A stretch of DNA of 5,606 nt from Caldisericota bacterium (GCA_013151115.1 JAADIW010000130.1:1-5606); one strand, 5' to 3'; positions 1 through 4,471 are shown, counted from the stretch's first letter. Numbers and translations are program-made. The notes: generated by a model not told the origin, from the sequence alone.

Positions 1-350
1 CCGTCCCGCGGGCGCGAGATGAGCCGTACCCTGGCGACGGCGCAGATCGCGGCCAGGGCCTCGCCCCGGAACCCGAGGGTGGAGATCGCCGCCAGGTCCT
101 CCTCGCTCCGTATCTTGCTGGTGGTGTGGCGTTCGATCGCGAGGCGCATCTCCGCGGGGGTCATCCCCTCCCCGTCATCGGCCACGACGATGAGCTCCAC
201 CCCCCCGCCGCGGATCTCCGCCTCCACCGTCCCGGCACCCGCATCGAGGGCGTTCTCCACCAATTCCTTCAACACCGAGGCCGGCCGGTCCACCACCTCC
301 CCGGCGGCGATACGGCGGATCAGATGTTCCTCCAGGCGCCTGATGCGCAT
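1..350 (-). CDS. mutL: DNA mismatch repair protein MutL, N-terminal part (runs off the left edge)
   Basis: This encodes the GHKL-type ATPase domain of MutL, the ATP-driven matchmaker that couples mismatch recognition by MutS to downstream repair. Only 116 complete codons are present. The C-terminal dimerisation (and possible endonuclease) domain lies outside the window. Visible motifs are IAAGEVVDRPAS (residues 14-25), the ATPase motif KELVENALDAGA (28-39, with the catalytic Glu29 and Mg-binding Asn33 equivalents), DDGEGM (58-63), TSKI (77-80) and GFRGEAL (93-99). From memory of E. coli MutL the numbering matches residue for residue, which supports the ATG at 348-350 although no clear Shine-Dalgarno precedes it. 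The reading frame stays open upstream of that ATG but offers no better start. It is transcribed divergently from the MerR-like gene. Identification is by family motifs and is very secure. Confidence 0.96.
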   Translation of the reverse strand, partial: MRIRRLEEHLIRRIAAGEVVDRPASVLKELVENALDAGAGTVEAEIRGGGVELIVVADDGEGMTPAEMRLAIERHTTSKIRSEEDLAAISTLGFRGEALAAICAVARVRLISRPRD

Positions 351-367
351 CCGCGCGGGAAGCTTAT

Positions 368-383
368 CCCCGGCTGGCCGGGG
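368..383. repeat. Perfect palindrome CCCCGGC-TG-GCCGGGG in the divergent mutL / MerR-like gap
   Basis: Seven-base arms surround a 2-base centre. Read as RNA it gives a 6-bp stem with a 4-base loop. It is 17 bases from the mutL start codon and 53 bases before the MerR-like start. A short TACTTT (398-403) between it and the MerR-like gene could be a -10 box, but no convincing -35 is visible. It could be an operator for the adjacent DNA-binding protein or a hairpin in the mutL leader. The function is inferred; only the symmetry is seen. Confidence 0.45.
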
Positions 384-423
384 GCGCCACGGGCGGATAC
401 TTTTAGGACAAACCGGAGGAAGC

Positions 424-431
424 GGAGGAGG
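424..431 (+). promoter_or_regulatory. Ribosome binding site for the MerR-like gene
   Basis: GGAGGAGG lies 5 bases before a GTG at 437. A second GGAGGA occurs at 415-420. The strong site fixes GTG 437 as the start of the MerR-like gene, since no other good start lies nearby in that frame. Confidence 0.75.
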
Positions 432-436
432 CGACC

Positions 437-823
437 GTGTACACCGTGCGGGAGCTCGTGGGGATCTTGGGCTTACGAACGGAAACGCAGGTGAGGAACC
501 GGATCGAGGCCATCCGTGATCTCCTCGCCCCCCACCTCCACCGGGGGCCGAACAACCGCATCCTCGTGGACGAGCGGGGTCTGGAGCTCCTGCGGGCCCT
601 CCAAGATCTATGTGAAAGAGGCAAAACTGTAAAAGAAGCTGCTCAAGCTTTGCGCCGGAGGCCGGAGGGCGAGGACACCGGCGTCGCATCGCCCGCGGCC
701 ACCGAACCCGCCGCGCTCCTCCTCCGGCACCTGGAGGAGGAAGTGCGCTTCCTGCGCCGCCTCATCCTGGAGGGCGACGCGGGGGAGGGGCGGCCCTGGT
801 GGGAGAGGTGGCGATCGCTGTAA
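437..823 (+). CDS. Small MerR-like helix-turn-helix DNA-binding protein
   Basis: This 128-residue protein is probably a transcription regulator. Residues 1-50 (beginning MYTVRELVGILGLRTETQVR) look like a MerR-type winged helix-turn-helix. The segment HRGPNNRILVDERGLELLRAL (about 35-55) resembles the wing and following helix that end the DNA-binding half. Residues 60-75 form another helix (ERGKTVKEAAQALRR). A variable linker then leads to a Leu/Glu/Arg-rich amphipathic helix (about 94-112), a plausible dimerisation coiled coil, and an aromatic basic tail (PWWERWRSL). No cysteine cluster or obvious ligand domain is present, so the signal it senses is unknown. Its end overlaps the HD-domain gene by 25 bases, so the two are co-transcribed and probably work together. 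Codons 56-72 are strikingly AT-rich compared with the rest. The family call is moderate; its targets are not known. Confidence 0.75.
   Translation: MYTVRELVGILGLRTETQVRNRIEAIRDLLAPHLHRGPNNRILVDERGLELLRALQDLCERGKTVKEAAQALRRRPEGEDTGVASPAATEPAALLLRHLEEEVRFLRRLILEGDAGEGRPWWERWRSL
602..652 (+). other. AT-rich, codon-atypical patch inside the MerR-like gene
   Basis: Of the 17 codons here, 15 end in A or T (for example TGT, AGA, ACT, GTA, GCT), while flanking codons nearly all end in G or C. My count for 603-652 is 19 G/C in 50 bases. The encoded peptide QDLCERGKTVKEAAQAL keeps the frame and looks like a normal helix. It may be a short recombination patch or an embedded regulatory element such as an internal promoter for the HD gene. 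Neither is shown by the sequence. Confidence 0.6.
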
Positions 824-1596
824 GCTTGTGGGCGATGACGCGGGCACAGAAGACGTCGAGGTTCGAGACCGTGCGACGCCGGGTTGAGGGATCTCCCCGG
901 CTGAAGGCCCTCTGGGCCTGCTCCAACGTGACGGCGATAAACCGCATGCACATAAACGACCACGGCCCCGTCCACGTCAAGATCGTGATCAGGGTGGCGC
1001 TCAGGCTGCTCGAGCTCCTCCACGATGCGGGGGTCCACCTCGGGGCCTACGATCACGGCCTGGACTACGAGGACGCCAAGGTGATCGTGCTCTTGGCCGC
1101 GGCCCTCCACGATATCGGCCACGTGGTCCACCGCGAGGAGCACGAGTCCCACTCCCTGTCCCTCGCCCCCCTCCTCCTCGAGGAACTCCTGGCGGGGGTG
1201 TACGAGGAGCCCCAGCGGACCCAGGTGATGGCGGAGGTCCTGCACGCGATCTACGCGCACCGCAAGGACGTCGAGCCCCTGACCGTGGAGGCGGGGATCA
1301 TCAAGGTCGCCGATGCGCTGGACATGGAGAAGGGCCGTGCCCGGATCCCGTTCAAGGTGGGCGTCCCCACCATCCACACCGTCTCGGCCCTGGCCATCGA
1401 GAAGGTGGAGATCCTGAAGGGCCGGGAAAAGCCCGTCCACATCCGGGTGCGGATGTCGAACTCCGCGGGGATCTTCCAGCTCGATTCCCTCTTCAAGGAG
1501 AAGCTCGCCCGCTCGGGCCTCAAGGAGTACGTAGAGGTATCGGCGGAGATCGAGGGAGAGGAGAAGAAGATCATCGAGCGCTACTCCCTGGAATGA
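799..1596 (+). CDS. HD-domain metal-dependent phosphohydrolase
   Basis: This 265-residue soluble protein belongs to the HD superfamily, whose members hydrolyse phosphoester bonds in nucleotides or other phosphorylated substrates using bound metal ions. From the GTG start, the metal-binding set is visible in order: NDHGPVH (His55/His59), AALHDIGH (His104-Asp105, His108), HREEHESH (His111, 115, 118), later histidines at 149 and 154, and VADALD (Asp172) for the final aspartate. Residues 185-265 form a beta-rich C-terminal region (KVEILKGREKPVHIRVRM and onward) of unknown role. The substrate cannot be named; archaeal-like predicted HD hydrolases share this style. GTG 799 is chosen because GGAGGGG at 784-790 is well placed. 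ATG 835 would avoid the overlap but has a poor ribosome site. The overlap with the MerR-like gene suggests translational coupling and a shared job. Confidence 0.85.
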   Translation: MGEVAIAVSLWAMTRAQKTSRFETVRRRVEGSPRLKALWACSNVTAINRMHINDHGPVHVKIVIRVALRLLELLHDAGVHLGAYDHGLDYEDAKVIVLLAAALHDIGHVVHREEHESHSLSLAPLLLEELLAGVYEEPQRTQVMAEVLHAIYAHRKDVEPLTVEAGIIKVADALDMEKGRARIPFKVGVPTIHTVSALAIEKVEILKGREKPVHIRVRMSNSAGIFQLDSLFKEKLARSGLKEYVEVSAEIEGEEKKIIERYSLE

Positions 1597-1604
1597 CGGG
1601 CTGA

Positions 1605-1623
1605 GGGGCCCGCTTTCGGCCCC
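1605..1623 (+). terminator. GC hairpin just after the HD-domain gene
   Basis: GGGGCC pairs with GGCCCC across a 7-base loop, beginning 8 bases after the stop codon. There is no T-run behind it, so on its own it is a weak intrinsic terminator. It may act as a 3' stabilising hairpin. Confidence 0.35.
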
Positions 1624-1634
1624 GCCCCCCGGGG

Positions 1635-1653
1635 CCTATCCCCCACCTATCCC
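1635..1653. repeat. Two tandem CCTATCCC boxes
   Basis: CCTATCCC occurs at 1635-1642 and 1646-1653, 11 bases (about one helical turn) apart, in noncoding DNA. This spacing can reflect protein binding to one face of the helix, but two 8-mers in a C-rich stretch may also be chance. Confidence 0.3.
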
Positions 1654-1692
1654 GCCCACGACGGAGGCCGATCGAGGGCCGCTGAGCGGGGG

Positions 1693-1741
1693 GCCGTGAG
1701 GTGACACAATTTAACCTCTGTAACCCGGCACGGCGTTTTTT
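1693..1741 (+). terminator. Probable terminator of the MerR-like/HD operon
   Basis: GCCGTG (1693-1698) can pair with CACGGC (1729-1734), followed one base later by TTTTTT (1736-1741). The 30-base loop can hold a competing inner helix, GAGGT (1698-1702) with ACCTC (1714-1718). The long loop makes it less than ideal, but a GC stem followed by six T bases downstream of an operon is a reasonable intrinsic terminator. Confidence 0.4.
1700..1715 (+). repeat. GGYGACACA motif, copy A
   Basis: GGTGACACAATTTAAC matches the reverse complement of 1816-1831 at 13 of 16 positions. Its first 10 bases are identical to 1796-1805. It lies within the loop of the proposed terminator, about 100 bases upstream of the paired copies at the recombinase promoter. 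Confidence 0.6.
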
Positions 1742-1778
1742 CGCTCCCTATGGACATTTTCTCCGGAATCGGTGGGAC

Positions 1779-1791
1779 GGGGCCGCGCCCC
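1779..1791. repeat. Small GC hairpin GGGGC-CGC-GCCCC before the recombinase promoter
   Basis: Perfect 5-base arms with a 3-base loop lie directly before the inverted motif pair. No T-run follows. It could block read-through toward the recombinase gene, but this is only structural inference. Confidence 0.3.
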
Positions 1792-1795
1792 TTGT

Positions 1796-1831
1796 GGTGA
1801 CACAACACGTCTTCAGTTACAATGTGTCGCC
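1796..1831. repeat. Inverted pair of GGYGACACA motifs (copies B and C) abutting the recombinase start codon
   Basis: GGTGACACA (1796-1804) and TGTGTCGCC (1823-1831) form an inverted repeat with one mismatch in 9 and an 18-base spacer. It ends at the base before the ATG at 1832. A smaller perfect inverted repeat, TTGTG-GTGA-CACAA (1792-1805), overlaps the left arm. Position and symmetry fit an operator for autoregulation or a recombinase binding site. The spacer is longer than the 6-8 bp of a classical Xer/Cre core. Confidence 0.55.
1797..1823 (+). promoter_or_regulatory. Promoter of the recombinase gene, probably giving a leaderless mRNA
   Basis: GTGACA (1797-1802, five of six to TTGACA) and TACAAT (1818-1823, five of six to TATAAT) are separated by 15 bases. 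This is short but usable. Transcription would begin about 1830-1832, at or next to the ATG at 1832, which lacks any Shine-Dalgarno sequence. Both boxes lie inside the inverted motif pair, so whatever binds the motifs should compete with RNA polymerase. Confidence 0.5.
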
Positions 1832-2383
1832 ATGGAACGGGTGGAGCCGATCCGGGACCCCCAGAAGGTGGCGGCGATAAAGGCGCGGTTGCGCAAACGG
1901 GCCCCTCGCTACTACGCGTTCTTCGTGCTGGGGATAAACACCGCCCTGCGCCCGGGCGACCTCCTGCGGATAAGGGCCGGCGACGTCTACCGGGCCGATG
2001 GGAGGGTACTCGACCACCTCTACATCCGGTCCCAGAAGACCAACCGGGCCCACCGGATCCTCCTCAACGACTCGTGCCGCGAGGCGCTCGAGTTCCTGTG
2101 GGACAAGGAGGGCCCCTTCGGGGGGGACGAGCGGCTCTTCCCCTGGACGCGACAGCACGTCTGGCGCCTCATAAACCGATGGTGCCGCGAGGTGGGGCTC
2201 ACCGGACGCTACGGGGGCCACACCCTGCGGAAGACCTGGGGCTACATGGCCCGCAAGTACCACGGGATCCCCATCGAGCTCATCCAGGAGAAGCTCGGCC
2301 ATACCACCCCCGCGGTCACCCGCCGCTACATCGGCATCACCGACGACGAGATCGAGGACGTGGAGAACCGCGTCAACCTCTGA
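1832..2383 (+). CDS. Catalytic-domain-only tyrosine recombinase/integrase
   Basis: This 183-residue tyrosine recombinase should cut and rejoin DNA through a covalent phosphotyrosine. The complete catalytic set is visible: Arg40 (NTALRPGDLL), Lys69 (SQKTNRAHRI), His130 and Arg133 (GGHTLRKT), His157 (EKLGHTTP) and the nucleophile Tyr166 (TRRYIGI). Typical XerC/XerD and phage integrases are near 300 residues with an N-terminal core-binding domain. That domain is absent here, so site recognition must rely on the catalytic domain or a partner. ATG 1832 fits the conserved opening, MERVEPIRDPQKV followed by the FFVLGINTALR helix. The frame extends to a GTG at 1772, but that stretch is promoter and hairpin sequence. 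No cargo, phage or transposon gene is adjacent, so it may be an orphan remnant, a domesticated enzyme or a minimal element. The family call is secure and the biological role unknown. Confidence 0.9.
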   Translation: MERVEPIRDPQKVAAIKARLRKRAPRYYAFFVLGINTALRPGDLLRIRAGDVYRADGRVLDHLYIRSQKTNRAHRILLNDSCREALEFLWDKEGPFGGDERLFPWTRQHVWRLINRWCREVGLTGRYGGHTLRKTWGYMARKYHGIPIELIQEKLGHTTPAVTRRYIGITDDEIEDVENRVNL

Positions 2384-2480
2384 GTTCCCCCCGGGCGGTC
2401 CGATCCCGCGTTTCCCGCCCCCGTGATCTCCGGAAGCGTCCGCCCCCGATTCCGCAGCCCTGTGCGCCCGGCGATGCCAT

Positions 2481-2509
2481 TTGTTTTGTCAGCTTTTTTA
2501 GACTTTATT
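2481..2509 (+). promoter_or_regulatory. Candidate promoter of the antiporter operon in an AT-rich island
   Basis: TTGTTT (2481-2486) and TTTATT (2504-2509) are 17 bases apart and lie in the only AT-rich DNA ahead of mnhE. This would leave a leader of about 95 bases. Matches to consensus are 3/6 and 4/6, so it is weak alone. An alternative -10 is TACCAT at 2575-2580, also lacking a good -35. GACTT is repeated at 2501 and 2511, one helical turn apart. Confidence 0.3.
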
Positions 2510-2601
2510 GGACTTCTCTACGAAACTGTGTGGGCCGGACGCCCCGGGGCGGGACGCGGACGCCGCGGTTGTGGTACCATCTCGACCCGGCCACCGGCGG
2601 G

Positions 2602-2606
2602 GGAGG
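2602..2606 (+). promoter_or_regulatory. Ribosome binding site that fixes the mnhE start
   Basis: GGAGG, within a longer GGGAGGGG, stands 5 bases before the ATG at 2612. It marks that ATG, rather than any upstream in-frame codon, as the start of mnhE. Confidence 0.75.
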
Positions 2607-2611
2607 GGAAG

Positions 2612-3130
2612 ATGGGGACACGCGAGGGCAGTACCGTGGCGGAGCGGGCGCGGGCGGCCATCCCCGTCGCGCTCGTCGGGGGCGGGGCGCTGTGGGGGAT
2701 CTGGATACTCCTCTGGCGCTCCACCTCGGTCCTGGTCCTCGTCTCCGGGATGTGGTGTCCGATCGCGCTCTTTTCCTTGTCGGTTTGGAGCGGCCTCGGC
2801 ACGGGGGTGCCGCGTTCGGTGTGGACGCGTCCCGACCTGTGGGCCGCCTTCCTCCTCCTGTTCCTGTGGGGCGTGGCCCGGGGGGTGATACGGACCGCGG
2901 CCTCCATCCTGCGGGCGCGGTATTCGCCGGGGATCATCGCCATCCCGGTGCGGGTGCGGAGCGACCTGGGGAAGCTCCTCCTCGTCCTCGCCATCACCGC
3001 CTCCCCGGGGACCATCGCCATCCTCGTCGAGGAGGAGATCCTCTACGTCCATTGCCTCCAGCTCCCGGAGCGCCCCGAGCTCCCCGGGGTTGGGGCATTG
3101 CAGAGGATCTTGGTTAAGCTCACGGGATGA
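2612..3130 (+). CDS. mnhE: Na+/H+ antiporter subunit MnhE (MrpE / MbhA type)
   Basis: This 172-residue membrane protein is subunit E of an Mrp/MBH-type cation/proton antiporter, an accessory subunit at the edge of the complex. Hydrophobic segments lie at about 17-36, 37-57 and 76-94. The family signature follows in the cytoplasmic C-terminal half: SPGIIAIPVRVRSDLGKLLL (105-124), TASPGTIAIL (129-138) and LYVHCLQLP (144-152), the usual PGI...P...SDL...TPGT...LYVH pattern. The length is close to the family norm. The first 16 residues are polar and basic, longer than in many homologues, but the strong ribosome site supports this start. It is the first gene of a seven-gene overlapping operon. Its TGA overlaps the next ATG (ATGA), so translation is coupled. 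Confidence 0.9.
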   Translation: MGTREGSTVAERARAAIPVALVGGGALWGIWILLWRSTSVLVLVSGMWCPIALFSLSVWSGLGTGVPRSVWTRPDLWAAFLLLFLWGVARGVIRTAASILRARYSPGIIAIPVRVRSDLGKLLLVLAITASPGTIAILVEEEILYVHCLQLPERPELPGVGALQRILVKLTG

Positions 3131-3378
3131 ACGGGATCTACCAGGGCCTGATCATCGCGTCGGCGATCCCCCCGTTCCTGCGCCTGTGGCGGGGGCCGAA
3201 CTTCTGGGACCGGGTGGCCGGGGCGAACGGGGTCAACGTGCGCGTGGCCCTGGTGCTCGCTCTGGAGGGGATAGCGGGGGGGGAGGCGGTGCTCCTGGAT
3301 GTGGCGCTGGGGTATGCCCTCCTCGGGTTCCTGGGGGCGGTCCTCCTCGCGCGCTTCGGGGAACGGGGGGAGCGATGA
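3127..3378 (+). CDS. mnhF: Na+/H+ antiporter subunit MnhF (MrpF / MbhB type)
   Basis: This 83-residue protein has three membrane segments (about 4-20, 36-50 and 54-76) and is the small F subunit. The diagnostic stretch is RLWRGPNFWDRVAGANGVNV (19-38), matching the family's GP...DRV loop with a conserved Asp-Arg pair (28-29). It is followed by LLDVALGYALLGFLGAVLLA (56-75), the LDIAL-YALLSFLG-like last helix. The length agrees with the usual 80-95 residues. The start overlaps the mnhE stop and has no strong ribosome site of its own, so it probably depends on coupling to mnhE. The gene contains an 8-G run (3276-3283), where slippage would disrupt the frame. Confidence 0.9.
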   Translation: MNGIYQGLIIASAIPPFLRLWRGPNFWDRVAGANGVNVRVALVLALEGIAGGEAVLLDVALGYALLGFLGAVLLARFGERGER

Positions 3379-3668
3379 GCCTGGCCGCGGACCTCCTCCT
3401 CGGGATCGGGGTCCTCCTCCTGGGCATCGGGGGCCTCGGGCTCTCCCGGTTCCGCGATTCCTACTCCCGGCTCCAGGCCGCGGGGGTGGGCGATCTGGGC
3501 GGGGCGCTCCTCGTCGTCGCCGGGGCGGCCCTCCGGGCGTCCCGGGCGTGGGAGGTGGGAATCCTCGGTCTGCTCGGCCTTCTCCTCCTCTTCACCGGGC
3601 CCGTGGCGACGCACGCCGTCGCCAAGGGGGCGTTCCTGCGGCGCCATGCACCCAGGGAGGAGCGGTGA
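3375..3668 (+). CDS. mnhG: Na+/H+ antiporter subunit MnhG (MrpG / MbhC type)
   Basis: This 97-residue protein with three membrane helices (about 3-23, 39-57 and 61-83) is subunit G of the antiporter. Its signature is RFRDSYSRLQAAG (25-37), the family's RFPDFYTRLHAA loop. The last helix ends TGPVATHAVAKGAFLRR (74-90), matching the T-PV-AH-LA-AA pattern. Here the usual loop ends GVGDLGGALLV, as in Mrp relatives from anaerobes. ATG 3375 overlaps the mnhF stop (ATGA) and is preceded by GGGGGGAG. In the MBH structure class, E, F and G together form the sodium-path end of the module. That role is family knowledge and is not visible in the sequence. Confidence 0.9.
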   Translation: MSLAADLLLGIGVLLLGIGGLGLSRFRDSYSRLQAAGVGDLGGALLVVAGAALRASRAWEVGILGLLGLLLLFTGPVATHAVAKGAFLRRHAPREER

Positions 3669-4471
3669 CCACGGTCGCCCTCTCCCTCCTCGCCTTCGGC
3701 CTCGCCGTCCTCGCCCTCACCCGCCGGCGGCTGTTGTGGGGGATCGCGGTGCTCGGGGTACAGTCCCTCGTGCTCGCCGCCGTCTACTTCTCCCTCGCCG
3801 CCCCCGACGTGGCCCTCACCGAGGCCGCCATCGGGTTCGGGCTCGTCACGTTCGTGTACCTCCTCGCCATCCGGCGCACGGGGAGGATCATCGTCGCCGC
3901 CGTGGCCTGTCCGCCCCTCCTCTACCCCGAGGGCGAACGGGCCGCCGGGCTGGTGTGGGAGCTCCTCCGCCTCCTCGGGGCCCACACCCACCGCGAACTC
4001 GATATCCGGTGGGTCGAACGGGACGAGGTGGCCGGGCTCCTCGCGTCGAGCGAGGCGGACCTCGCCGCGGGGGATCTCGTGCCCTCCTCAGCGGAACCGT
4101 TCCCCCGCGTGGATATCCTCCCCACCCGCATCGTGCTCGTGCGGCGTGACAGCGGGCCCGTGGGGGCGATCCGGGGCTCGCGTGAGGCGGAACACCTCCC
4201 CCGCGGGGGCCGGCTCTTCCCCCGCCGTGAGGCGTTGCTCGCCGCGTTGGAGAGGGGCGAGCTCGGGGGCGCCGTGGTCAACCTCCTCGAACTACGGGGC
4301 CTGTACCTGCGCGGAAAGCTCCGGGAGGCGGAGGTCGAGCCCCTGGGGGACGCGGCCTTCGCCGTCCTCTTCGCCCCCGACGAGGTGGAGCTCGCGCGTA
4401 CCCTGGAGGAGATCGTGGGAGAACTCCGCCGCCGCGGGGAGTGGGACGAACTGGTGAGGAGGTACCTATGA
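3665..4471 (+). CDS. MbhD-like (DUF4040) antiporter subunit fused to a solute-binding-protein-like domain
   Basis: This 268-residue protein has two parts. Residues 1-70 are an MbhD/DUF4040 unit, equivalent to part of the MrpA C-terminus, with three membrane helices (about 3-18, 23-43 and 52-69) and the signature FSLAAPDVALTEAAIGFGL (42-60). Residues 73-268 resemble a family 3 extracellular solute-binding protein (SBP_bac_3): GRIIVAAVACPPLLYPEGER (73-92), ADLAAGDLVPSS (131-142), FPRVDILPTRIVLVRRDSG (146-164), a second lobe near 185-215, and EPLGDAAFAVLFAPDEVELA (225-244) with a final helix ending RRRGEWDELVRRYL. Free MbhD proteins are only about 90-100 residues. The usual T-x-x-R ligand-carboxylate motif is not evident, so the ligand may differ or be absent. 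GTG 3665 overlaps the mnhG stop and follows GGGAGGAG. The DUF4040 part is secure; the binding-domain call rests on pattern similarity. Confidence 0.85.
   Translation: MTTVALSLLAFGLAVLALTRRRLLWGIAVLGVQSLVLAAVYFSLAAPDVALTEAAIGFGLVTFVYLLAIRRTGRIIVAAVACPPLLYPEGERAAGLVWELLRLLGAHTHRELDIRWVERDEVAGLLASSEADLAAGDLVPSSAEPFPRVDILPTRIVLVRRDSGPVGAIRGSREAEHLPRGGRLFPRREALLAALERGELGGAVVNLLELRGLYLRGKLREAEVEPLGDAAFAVLFAPDEVELARTLEEIVGELRRRGEWDELVRRYL

Larger units (their letters stand above)
2384..2611. other. Intergenic region between the recombinase and the antiporter operon
   Basis: This 228-bp gap has GC-rich ends and an abrupt AT-rich island (about 2479-2530). No convincing terminator for the recombinase is seen; GGGCGG near 2394 and CCGCCC near 2440 could pair only distantly. 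Beyond the island are three GGACGC boxes (2537, 2552, 2558) and the perfect palindrome GCCCCGGGGC (2541-2550). The mnhE frame happens to stay open through the gap from a GTG at 2423, but codon use and the lack of a ribosome site argue against translation. No riboswitch or tRNA was recognised. Confidence 0.6.

Noticed and set aside
643..1440. 265-codon open frame on the minus strand across the HD-domain gene
   Set aside because: It is a shadow of the plus-strand gene in GC-rich DNA. Its translation is His/Asp/Gly-rich without a domain, while the plus frame has clear HD motifs.
1772..1831. Recombinase start at the GTG at 1772
   Set aside because: The added 20 residues would be encoded by hairpin and promoter sequence with no ribosome site. 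ATG 1832 begins at the family's conserved opening.
2115..2126. Seven-G run in the recombinase gene as a phase-variation tract
   Set aside because: G-runs of this size are common in this GC-rich window, and nothing else marks this one.
2423..2611. N-terminal extension of mnhE, including a hydrophobic stretch encoded by the AT-rich island
   Set aside because: T-rich DNA gives hydrophobic residues by default. The segment has no ribosome site, a Gly/Arg-rich link and atypical codons, and GGAGG before ATG 2612 explains the start.
1822..3117. 431-codon plus-strand frame spanning the recombinase, the gap and most of mnhE
   Set aside because: The translation is Pro/Arg/Gly-rich low complexity and out of frame with two well-supported genes.
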